From Thermodesulfovibrio sp. (GTDB lineage: Bacteria; Nitrospirota; Thermodesulfovibrionia; Thermodesulfovibrionales; JdFR-85): a stretch of DNA of 13,700 bases. The stretch is from assembly GCA_027016675.1 (NCBI GenBank), contig JALUSH010000076.1, forward strand, positions 1-13,700, read 5' to 3'. Below, one piece after another: positions 8,314 through 13,700 of the stretch. The stretch's first letter is position 1. Every line of letters starts with the position of its first letter. A program made the translations under genes and the position numbers. A model generated the notes under the pieces. That model saw only the letters and a list, made by a program, of their open reading frames with translations. It searched no databases and was not told the origin of the DNA.

Positions 8314-8331
8314 ATTTGCTCATGAGCAAAT
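8314..8331. repeat. 18-base perfect palindrome, candidate operator
   Basis: ATTTGCTCATGAGCAAAT is identical to its reverse complement over all 18 bases with no spacer, as expected for the binding site of a dimeric regulator. It lies 64 bases after folP and 259 bases before pheT. The symmetry extends loosely outward (GCC at 8307-8309 against GGC at 8333-8335). The regulator is not identified; I have only an unverified recollection of similar palindromes near metal-cofactor genes in anaerobes. Confidence 0.5.
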
Positions 8332-8379
8332 CGGCAACCTTCGGGTTTTCTCCAGCCCTGCCAGCAGAAAGGGTATCAC

Positions 8380-8589
8380 ATGACAAAAAAGATAGGTTAT
8401 TGGCTAAGAGCGGATTTTGAAAATCAGATGACGTCTCCAGTGCACAAGGGCAGAGGGAGGCTGTATCTTTTACACCCTGCCTTCCACCTTCCTTATAGAA
8501 TCTTTTTGGATAGCAGTGCCAGTAGCCAAAAATTTGGAAAAACATGTAAAATAGTATGTTTTAAAAATTCTCATAAGGAGTATGCATAG
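8380..8589 (+). CDS. possible small ORF or leader peptide before pheT (unrecognised)
   Basis: A 69-codon frame with a fair Shine-Dalgarno (AAAGGG at 8368-8373, 6 bases before the ATG) whose TAG stop touches the pheT ATG directly, an arrangement that would allow coupled translation. Codons resemble those of the neighbours (AGA, AGG, ATA). The protein has no membrane segment, no signal peptide and no domain that I recognise; it contains five scattered phenylalanines but no Phe run like that in known attenuator peptides. The region is full of inverted repeats, so the frame may simply be open by chance. No function is proposed, and it may not be a gene. Confidence 0.2.
   Translation: MTKKIGYWLRADFENQMTSPVHKGRGRLYLLHPAFHLPYRIFLDSSASSQKFGKTCKIVCFKNSHKEYA
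8539..8562. repeat. inverted repeat AAAACAT-N10-ATGTTTT upstream of pheT
   Basis: Two perfect 7-base arms separated by 10 bases, 28 bases before the pheT start. A TAAAAT hexamer (8547-8552), which could serve as a -10 box, lies within the spacer, so a protein bound here could block a promoter; no matching -35 box is seen. The AT-rich composition makes chance plausible. Confidence 0.3.
8575..8580 (+). promoter_or_regulatory. ribosome binding site of pheT
   Basis: AAGGAG with a 9-base spacer precedes the ATG at 8590. This supports the short N-terminus of PheT as the real start, with no need for an upstream extension. Confidence 0.7.
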
Positions 8590-10638
8590 ATGCTGATACC
8601 TTTTTCATGGCTGACAGACTTTATAAAAACAGAGAAAACACCTGAAGAGATTGCCCACTTACTCACAATGCTGGGCCTGGAAGTCGAAGGTATTGAGACC
8701 GATCATGGTGAGGTTGTCTTTGATATAGGTATCACTCCAAACAGACCTGACTGTCTGAACCTTGCAGGAATTGCAAGGGAATTAAAGGCATCCACGGGTA
8801 AAGAGATAATACTGCCTGAGCACTCTATACAACCTGACTTTAGCGAGGAGTTCAAAATTTCTATTGATTCTCACCTTTGCAGGAGATATGCTGGAAGGAT
8901 AATAAGGGATGTTAGGATAGGACCCTCACCTGAATGGATGGCAAGAAGGCTGGAACTGTCAGGGCTGAGACCCATAAACAATGTAGTTGATATCACAAAC
9001 TATGTACTTCTGGAATTCGGTCATCCCCTGCATGCCTTTGATCTGGATACCTTAAAAGGAAAAACAATCCGTGTCGACATATCAGGCAATAGTAGGATAT
9101 TAAAGACCCTTGATTCTGTGGAAAGACAAATCAGTAAAAATGACCTTCTTATCTGGGATGGTGAAAGGCCCGTTGCTATTGCTGGCATTATGGGAGGGTT
9201 TGAGACAGAGGTTACTGAGAAAACAATAAACGTCTTTCTTGAAAGTGCCTATTTTGATCCCATATCCATTAGAAGAACATCCCGGAGACTTTCATTGAAA
9301 ACAGAAGCCTCATATAGATTCGAGAGAGGCACAGACATAGAAGGACTCATTACAGCACTGGACCGTGCTGCACTTCTGATGAAACAACTGTGTGGCGGAA
9401 GGGTGTCTCAACTAATAGACGTCTATCCTGGAAGATATATACCCGGGAAGGTCACTCTTCGATTTAAACGGATAGAACAACTGATCGGGATCAAGATTCC
9501 TGAAGAGAGAGTAATAGATATTTTACAATCTCTTGACTTCAAAATAATAGACACTATTAGCAGTGCACTGACAGTAGAAGTGCCCTCCTTCAGGGTTGAT
9601 ATCGAGAATGAAACAGACCTCGTTGAAGAGGTAGCCCGACATTATGGCTATGAAAAGATCCCCGTAAGTCTACCTGAAGCACCTTTGAATCTTGATACAG
9701 GTACTGATAAGGACAGAATAGAATTATTAAAAGATGTACTTCTGCTGTCTGGTTTTAACGAGGCCATCAACTATAGTTTTATGAATCCGACAGTACTTGA
9801 CAGATTAAACATTCCAGAGAAAGACCGTAGAAGAGCCTGTGTAGAACTTATAAATCCTCTGAGAAAAGAGGACTCAGCACTTAGAACCTTTTTGCTACCT
9901 TCTCTGATTGATAACCTGTTGCATAATATCTTCCAAGGAATCAGAGACATAAAACTCTTTGAAATAGCAAAGGTCTTTCAAAAAGGAGGCATGGAACTGC
10001 CCGATGAAACACGCTGTATAGGAATCGTTTACCTGTATACACCAGGGCAACGTCTATGGGAGGACAGGCCTGATGTCTTCTATCTCCTGAAGGGTGTTGT
10101 TGAAAAGCTTTTTCAGGTCTCTAATATATCAGATTTCTCCTTTGCAAGAACTACTGAACCCTTTCTCCATCCAGGACGCTCTTCTGACATATGGGTAGAC
10201 AAAAAGAAAATTGGATTTGTCGGTATCCTTTCTCCTCAGATAAAGGCAGAGTTTGACATGAGAGAGATAAAAGAGGATATAGGTGTGGCAGAGTTGAACC
10301 TGGATTTGCTCTTTAGTTGTAAACAACGGACAATTGAATACACTCCACTTCCAAAGTTCCCTCCTATCAGAAGGGATATCGCACTGCTTGTAGATAAAAG
10401 TCTTGAAGCAGAAACAATATTTTCACTTATCAAAACTTACAGTACAGATATTATAGAGGATGTCAACATATTTGATGTCTATGAAGGTAAAAATATCCCT
10501 GAAGGAAAGAAGTCAGTAGCCACATCTATAATCTACAGAAGTAATGAAAGAACCCTGAAGGATGAGGAGGTGGATAGGGTCCACAGGGATTTAATAGATT
10601 ACCTAATAAGAAAGACAGGTGGGCAGCTAAGAAGCTAA
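8590..10638 (+). CDS. pheT: phenylalanine--tRNA ligase beta subunit, short form lacking the tRNA-binding OB fold
   Basis: Beta subunit of the alpha2-beta2 enzyme that charges tRNA-Phe; it binds tRNA and edits mischarged Tyr-tRNA. It has 682 residues, against about 790-800 in most bacteria. The N-terminus (LTMLGLEVEGIE, 25-36) runs directly into EVVFDIGITPNRPDCLN (41-57), so the roughly 115-residue EMAP-type tRNA_bind domain is absent in frame. Present are the B3/B4 editing domain (about 90-275, with GHPLHAFD and TEASYRFERG), B5 (about 284-358, RVDIENETDLVEEVARHYGY), the catalytic-like core (about 375-575) and the C-terminal FDX-ACB anticodon-binding domain (585-682). It has its own Shine-Dalgarno. 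pheS is not adjacent within the window, although the two are usually neighbours. The stop overlaps that of the converging CopZ-like gene by 4 bases. Confidence 0.95.
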   Translation: MLIPFSWLTDFIKTEKTPEEIAHLLTMLGLEVEGIETDHGEVVFDIGITPNRPDCLNLAGIARELKASTGKEIILPEHSIQPDFSEEFKISIDSHLCRRYAGRIIRDVRIGPSPEWMARRLELSGLRPINNVVDITNYVLLEFGHPLHAFDLDTLKGKTIRVDISGNSRILKTLDSVERQISKNDLLIWDGERPVAIAGIMGGFETEVTEKTINVFLESAYFDPISIRRTSRRLSLKTEASYRFERGTDIEGLITALDRAALLMKQLCGGRVSQLIDVYPGRYIPGKVTLRFKRIEQLIGIKIPEERVIDILQSLDFKIIDTISSALTVEVPSFRVDIENETDLVEEVARHYGYEKIPVSLPEAPLNLDTGTDKDRIELLKDVLLLSGFNEAINYSFMNPTVLDRLNIPEKDRRRACVELINPLRKEDSALRTFLLPSLIDNLLHNIFQGIRDIKLFEIAKVFQKGGMELPDETRCIGIVYLYTPGQRLWEDRPDVFYLLKGVVEKLFQVSNISDFSFARTTEPFLHPGRSSDIWVDKKKIGFVGILSPQIKAEFDMREIKEDIGVAELNLDLLFSCKQRTIEYTPLPKFPPIRRDIALLVDKSLEAETIFSLIKTYSTDIIEDVNIFDVYEGKNIPEGKKSVATSIIYRSNERTLKDEEVDRVHRDLIDYLIRKTGGQLRS

Positions 10639-10838
10639 CCCACTACCTTATAGCCAACACCTTCAATGGCCTTTACAATCTGGTCTCTGCCTGTCTTTGT
10701 ATCATCATACTCTACACTTGCAGAACCTATAGAAACGTCCGAGTTCAGCACACCATCAATTGCATCAATTGCCTTCTTGACCCTCGCAACACAGTGCTCA
10801 CAGCTCATTCCCTCGATCTTCACATTCTCCAAAGCCAT
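10635..10838 (-). CDS. CopZ-like heavy-metal-associated (HMA) domain protein
   Basis: A 67-residue protein consisting of one HMA domain, the fold used by copper chaperones such as CopZ to carry Cu(I) in the cytoplasm. The metal site is GMSCEHC (10-16) with Cys13 and Cys16; the C-terminal VGYKVVG is typical of the family. It is the last gene of the minus-strand run, 12 bases after the lipid kinase, with a strong Shine-Dalgarno. No copper ATPase (CopA) or copper regulator lies in the window, so the metal partner is unknown; mercury or another soft metal is possible. Its TAG stop overlaps the pheT TAA on the opposite strand by 4 bases. Confidence 0.93.
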   Translation of the reverse strand: MALENVKIEGMSCEHCVARVKKAIDAIDGVLNSDVSIGSASVEYDDTKTGRDQIVKAIEGVGYKVVG

Positions 10839-10843
10839 GGTAT

Positions 10844-10849
10844 CCTCCT
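10844..10849 (-). promoter_or_regulatory. strong ribosome binding site of the CopZ-like gene
   Basis: AGGAGG on the minus strand lies 5 bases before the ATG at 10838 and just after the lipid kinase stop (10851-10853). It confirms the start of the 67-residue protein and predicts high translation relative to its operon neighbours. Confidence 0.7.
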
Positions 10850-10850
10850 T

Positions 10851-11708
10851 TTAGATTATTAATTTTAAGGCCCTCTCCCTGACTGTTATATCAACAGGTG
10901 TTCTTCCAAAGTAGTCTCCATCGACCTGTACATGAGCCTCTCCACGGATATGGATATTTTTGCCTTCAACAAAGGTGACATTATTTAATTTTAACGGAAT
11001 TCCCCTTACAATTCCAAGTAAAACTTTCAGCACATCCATCCTGCCTTTACCATGAAGAATAAAAATATCCAGTGCAGGTTTTGTCATGTCAGCATCTGGA
11101 CATACGCTAAATGCACCTGCGTATTTGCTCGCATTACAGACAATCACATCGGTTCCTTCGTATTCCCTGTTGTCCACCTTTATTTTTAACTTCCTGGTTT
11201 TGTAACGACCAAATACCATAAGACCACTCAGCACATAGGCAGCCTTTCCAATTAATCTTTTAAGTTTTTTATTCAGGTGATAAACACTTGCACCATCAAA
11301 GCCCACCCCTGCCATCAGGACAAAGTATCTATTGTTAATGTAACCAAGATGAAACTCTCTTGGCTGTCCTGTTATAATCCTTCTTGAAGCTTCTATGAGA
11401 TTCTCTGGGAGAGAGACTTCCTTTGCAAGTACATTACTCGTTCCAGCAGGTATAAAGGACAGGGGGATACCTGAATAGGCCGTGGCATTTACCACCTCAT
11501 TAAAACTTCCATCACCACCCACCACTGCAATAGCTGTGGGCTTCTCGCATATTATTCTCCTTGCTATCTCCTCAGCATCACCCCTTTTATTTGTATAGAA
11601 CTCTTTCAAAACAAAATGCTTCTGTAACAAATTACAGGCCGCTTTAAAGGCAACTCTATCGAAGGAACCTGCTATGGGATTAATTATTAAAAACAGGGAT
11701 GGCTTCAT
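10851..11708 (-). CDS. YegS/DAGK-family lipid kinase
   Basis: Member of the diacylglycerol kinase catalytic-domain family (YegS/BmrU type), phosphorylating a lipid or long-chain alcohol with ATP at the membrane; the substrate cannot be told from sequence. From the preferred ATG at 11708 it has 285 residues. Motifs are LIINPIAG (7-14), VVGGDGSFNEVVNA (62-75, nucleotide-binding GGDG), IPAGTSNVLAKEV (86-98) and GVGFDGASV (134-142); the C-terminal half is the usual beta-rich domain. A GTG at 11735 would add 9 residues; neither start has a convincing Shine-Dalgarno, and the ATG fits the family N-terminus better. The start overlaps bioW by 29 bases (56 with the GTG). It could supply phosphatidic acid or recycle lipids, but neighbours do not settle this. 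Confidence 0.92.
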   Translation of the reverse strand: MKPSLFLIINPIAGSFDRVAFKAACNLLQKHFVLKEFYTNKRGDAEEIARRIICEKPTAIAVVGGDGSFNEVVNATAYSGIPLSFIPAGTSNVLAKEVSLPENLIEASRRIITGQPREFHLGYINNRYFVLMAGVGFDGASVYHLNKKLKRLIGKAAYVLSGLMVFGRYKTRKLKIKVDNREYEGTDVIVCNASKYAGAFSVCPDADMTKPALDIFILHGKGRMDVLKVLLGIVRGIPLKLNNVTFVEGKNIHIRGEAHVQVDGDYFGRTPVDITVRERALKLII

Positions 11709-12468
11709 CAGGAGAGACAATACCCTTAAATTCACCTATAGAATCTATCACCACAGGTGTGTTTTCAAGATAATGAATCAGTCCATTTATATCAGCATCT
11801 TCAGAAACAAATATAACCCTTCCACCCTTTTTTTCTCCCTCTTCTTTGATATTAGGCACTCTGAGATAGCCTGTCCTTTTTGATGAAACGTATCCGGTAG
11901 TGTAATCAGGGTCGTCAGACACACAGAGTTCAGCTATTACATCCTTAAAGGCAGCCACCTTTGTAGCAAGAACAATGGCTTCTGATACAACAGTTCTATT
12001 CAACTTATACGAATCGATTACACTGAACAACGTCTCCTCTGCCTCTTGGGTTATCCCAAGACGCGTTGCCCTGACTCCCCTTGCAGTATCAGGCTCAAGT
12101 CTTCTACCTGTTTTAAAGGTCATTATTGAGGCACCACGCATAACGATGCCTGATTGTACCACAAACAGGGCATTCTCAAATGCCCTCATGGATACCCCCA
12201 CACTAAAAAGGAATCTCTTTATAAATTCCCATGCCTCATCATTTGTCTTTATATCTACAGTATACACCGGTAAGGATTTTAAAAAAACAGGTCTTACTTT
12301 CAACTCCTCTATTGTTATCACCACCCTGTCGGGCAAGCCACGGCTATGGCTGTAGGCACGATCCACATAGGCTCTAACTGCATCATTGATCACTGACCTT
12401 TCAAAGATACCCTCAGCACCCGAGATATGCTCACCCTTTCTACTTGCCCTCATCCTCACACTCCACAT
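11680..12468 (-). CDS. bioW: 6-carboxyhexanoate--CoA ligase (pimeloyl-CoA synthetase)
   Basis: Activates pimelate with ATP and CoA to pimeloyl-CoA, the entry step to biotin in bacteria that use free pimelate. The protein has 262 residues, typical of BioW. Recognisable segments are SVRMRAS (3-9) with EHISGAEGI (13-21), GRRLEPDTARGVRATRLG (121-138), IAELCVSDDPDYTTGYV (178-194) and the end of the core at GGRVIFVSED (215-224). The start is the ATG 8 bases after the stop of the dehydrogenase gene; the Shine-Dalgarno is weak (AAGG 15 bases upstream), so coupling to the upstream gene is likely. Other biotin genes (bioF, bioA, bioD, bioB) are not in the window, so the pathway must be completed elsewhere in the genome. 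Confidence 0.94.
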   Translation of the reverse strand: MWSVRMRASRKGEHISGAEGIFERSVINDAVRAYVDRAYSHSRGLPDRVVITIEELKVRPVFLKSLPVYTVDIKTNDEAWEFIKRFLFSVGVSMRAFENALFVVQSGIVMRGASIMTFKTGRRLEPDTARGVRATRLGITQEAEETLFSVIDSYKLNRTVVSEAIVLATKVAAFKDVIAELCVSDDPDYTTGYVSSKRTGYLRVPNIKEEGEKKGGRVIFVSEDADINGLIHYLENTPVVIDSIGEFKGIVSPDEAIPVFNN

Positions 12469-12476
12469 GGTAATAA

Positions 12477-13700
12477 CTATGCCTTGACTATCCTTGCTTT
12501 ACCCTTGATTCCTTTAGTTGCATTACGTGTATCAACTATAAGAGATGAGTTATCAACGATAAACTTATAATCATAATCAGAATGGTCTGTTGATATAACA
12601 ACACAATCATATTTTTTAAGATTCTCAGCTGTCAGCCTGACAGAGCGCATCTTGAAATCATAACGTCTCATCTTGTGAGTCTTTGGCACATAAGGGTCAT
12701 TGTAGTCTACCCTGGCACCCTTTTCCTTGAGCAACTCAATAAGTTTTAATGAAGGGGATTCCCTTACATCATCTATATCCTTCTTGTAGGAAAGTCCCAG
12801 GATTAAAACCCTGGCCCCCTTAATACTCTTTCCATGATTATTTAATGCCTCTGATATCTTCTGTACTACAAAATAAGGCATTGAGGTATTTATCTCACCA
12901 GCCAGCTCTATAAAACGGGTATTTAAGTCATACTCTCTTGCCTTCCATGTAAGATAAAAGGGATCAATAGGAATACAGTGCCCCCCGAGCCCAGGGCCTG
13001 GATAAAATGCCTGGAAACCAAAAGGCTTTGTCTTTGCAGCCTCTATTACCTCCCATACGTCTATCCCCATCCTGTCAAAAAGCACCTTCATCTCATTTAC
13101 AAGGGCTATATTGACTGCCCTGTATATATTCTCAAGAAGTTTTGTTGCCTCAGCAACCTTTGTTGAAGATACGGGAACTGTTTTTTCAACAATCTGACTA
13201 TATAGGGTATCTGCAAGAATGAGACAGTTTCTTGTATATCCACCCACCACCTTAGGAATCGTTCGGGTGCTGTAGTGTTTATTATTTGGGTCCTCTCTTT
13301 CAGGAGAATAGGCAAGGAAGAAATCCCTGCCAGCCCTCAAACCTGTTGCCTCGAGTATGGGCTTCATCTCCTCATCCGTTGTTCCAGGGTATGTGGTTGA
13401 CTCGAGAACCACAAGCTGTCCCTTCCTCAGATATTCAGCCACAGTTCGAGTGGTATTTAACACATATGAGAGGTCTGGCTCTCTGTGTTCATCAAGTGGA
13501 GTGGGCACACATATGATAATACAATCCACCTCCGCCAGTCTGCTGAAGTCAGATGTTGCCTGGAATTGTCTGTTTTCAACTAATTCCTTTATGTCCTTTG
13601 AAGGTATATGTTTTATATAGGACCTCCCTCTATTTAAGAAACCTGTTTTTTTCTCATCTAAATCAAACCCCTTTACATCGAAACCTGCACGACCAAACTC
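12477..13700 (-). CDS. UDP-N-acetyl-D-glucosamine 6-dehydrogenase, WbpA-like (5' partial)
   Basis: NAD-dependent oxidation of a UDP-N-acetylhexosamine to its uronic acid, a precursor for O-antigen, capsule or other surface polysaccharide. The frame remains open to the window edge: 57 codons upstream of the GTG at 13529 encode the rest of the Rossmann domain (EFGRAGFDVKGFDLDE, then RSYIKHIPSKDI), so the start lies beyond 13700 and about 25-30 residues are missing. In-window features are VDCIIICVPTPL (about 57-69), LENIYRAVNIALVNEMK, and the active-site stretch GPGLGGHCIPIDPFYLTWKA with catalytic Cys at in-window residue 242. GGHCIPIDPFYL favours UDP-GlcNAc (WbpA type) over UDP-glucose or UDP-ManNAc (WecC) dehydrogenases. 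It is the first visible gene of the minus-strand run and may belong to a polysaccharide locus continuing to the right. Confidence 0.94.
   Translation of the reverse strand, partial: EFGRAGFDVKGFDLDEKKTGFLNRGRSYIKHIPSKDIKELVENRQFQATSDFSRLAEVDCIIICVPTPLDEHREPDLSYVLNTTRTVAEYLRKGQLVVLESTTYPGTTDEEMKPILEATGLRAGRDFFLAYSPEREDPNNKHYSTRTIPKVVGGYTRNCLILADTLYSQIVEKTVPVSSTKVAEATKLLENIYRAVNIALVNEMKVLFDRMGIDVWEVIEAAKTKPFGFQAFYPGPGLGGHCIPIDPFYLTWKAREYDLNTRFIELAGEINTSMPYFVVQKISEALNNHGKSIKGARVLILGLSYKKDIDDVRESPSLKLIELLKEKGARVDYNDPYVPKTHKMRRYDFKMRSVRLTAENLKKYDCVVISTDHSDYDYKFIVDNSSLIVDTRNATKGIKGKARIVKA

Larger units (their letters stand above)
8251..8589. other. 339-base intergenic region rich in inverted repeats
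   Basis: No convincing protein or RNA gene was recognised between folP and pheT. The stretch holds an 18-base perfect palindrome (8314-8331), a 4-pair hairpin capped by TTCG (8336-8347), a 13-base near-palindrome GATTTTGAAAATC (8413-8425), and an inverted repeat close to pheT (8539-8562). The segment GGCAG (8449-8453) could pair with CTGCC at 8305-8309, 8358-8362 or 8477-8481. TCTCCAG occurs twice (8349-8355, 8434-8440). A weak 69-codon reading frame (8380-8589) runs through it. It has no classic terminator. It may be a regulated leader for pheT or an operator region; its nature is unknown. Confidence 0.6.

Noticed and set aside
8336..8350. Terminator for folP (AACC-TTCG-GGTT hairpin followed by T residues)
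   Set aside because: The stem has only 4 pairs and the T run is four bases, two of which belong to the stem; it is too weak for an intrinsic terminator.
8385..8470. tRNA-like segment on the plus strand (GAA) or, read in reverse, a Sec-like TCA loop
   Set aside because: No 7-pair acceptor stem, no complete D stem and no T-loop motif could be found on either strand, and the anticodon stem is only about 3 pairs in the right frame.
8469..8499. Promoter TTTACA / TATAGA for pheT
   Set aside because: The spacing is 19 bases and the -10 matches only 4 of 6 positions; not better than chance in AT-rich DNA.
8267..8545. 92-codon minus-strand ORF in the folP-pheT gap
   Set aside because: No Shine-Dalgarno, no recognisable domain, and an odd cysteine-rich composition; probably an open frame by chance.
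8251..8589. T-box, cobalamin riboswitch, c-di-GMP riboswitch or SRP RNA
   Set aside because: None of the conserved core motifs that I know for these RNAs is present.
11709..11735. GTG start adding 9 residues to the lipid kinase
   Set aside because: Possible, but it lacks a Shine-Dalgarno and lengthens the overlap with bioW; the ATG at 11708 gives the usual family N-terminus. Not fully excluded.
1..13700. CRISPR array, insertion sequence, prophage, toxin-antitoxin or defence genes
   Set aside because: No regularly spaced repeats, transposase or integrase frames, or defence-type proteins were seen; nearly all coding space is taken by recognised housekeeping genes.

Overview
This looks like a bacterial chromosomal window made mostly of housekeeping genes. 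The DNA is moderately AT-rich, and the codon use favours AGA/AGG for arginine and ATA for isoleucine throughout, with no island of foreign composition. The mix of an AMIN-type amidase, a GerMN protein next to murI-rph-rdgB, ftsH-folP and bioW fits an anaerobic, Gram-negative-type lineage such as Nitrospirota (Thermodesulfovibrio-like) or Desulfobacterota. That placement is an inference; no rRNA or other decisive marker is present. I see no CRISPR array, insertion sequence, prophage, tRNA or rRNA gene.

Layout, plus strand. Positions 1-5442 hold a tightly packed run: an N-acetylmuramoyl-L-alanine amidase (its start lies before the window), a membrane-anchored GerMN protein, glutamate racemase (murI), RNase PH (rph), the dITP/XTP pyrophosphatase rdgB and a ClC chloride transporter with two CBS domains. 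Most neighbours overlap by 4 to 23 bases, so the run is probably one operon with coupled translation. After a 146-base gap carrying a possible promoter come ftsH and folP, which overlap by 26 bases; both appear to start with TTG. A 339-base stretch with no convincing gene follows. It is rich in palindromes and inverted repeats and leads into pheT, which has no pheS beside it in this window.

Layout, minus strand. From the right edge: a UDP-N-acetylglucosamine 6-dehydrogenase (its start lies beyond the window), bioW, a YegS/DAGK-type lipid kinase and a small CopZ-like metal-binding protein. They are closely spaced or overlapping and converge on pheT with a 4-base overlap of stop codons.

How the genes fit together. 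The left operon joins peptidoglycan turnover and precursor supply (amidase, MurI) with RNA maturation and nucleotide-pool cleaning. ftsH and folP are a common pair. The minus-strand operon combines surface-sugar nucleotide synthesis, pimeloyl-CoA formation for biotin, a lipid kinase and a metal carrier, with no single obvious theme. The most notable points are a PheT that lacks the tRNA-binding OB-fold insert, the structured region before pheT, and a ClC protein with unusual residues at positions that matter for ion coupling. I did not find a clearly new multi-gene system.
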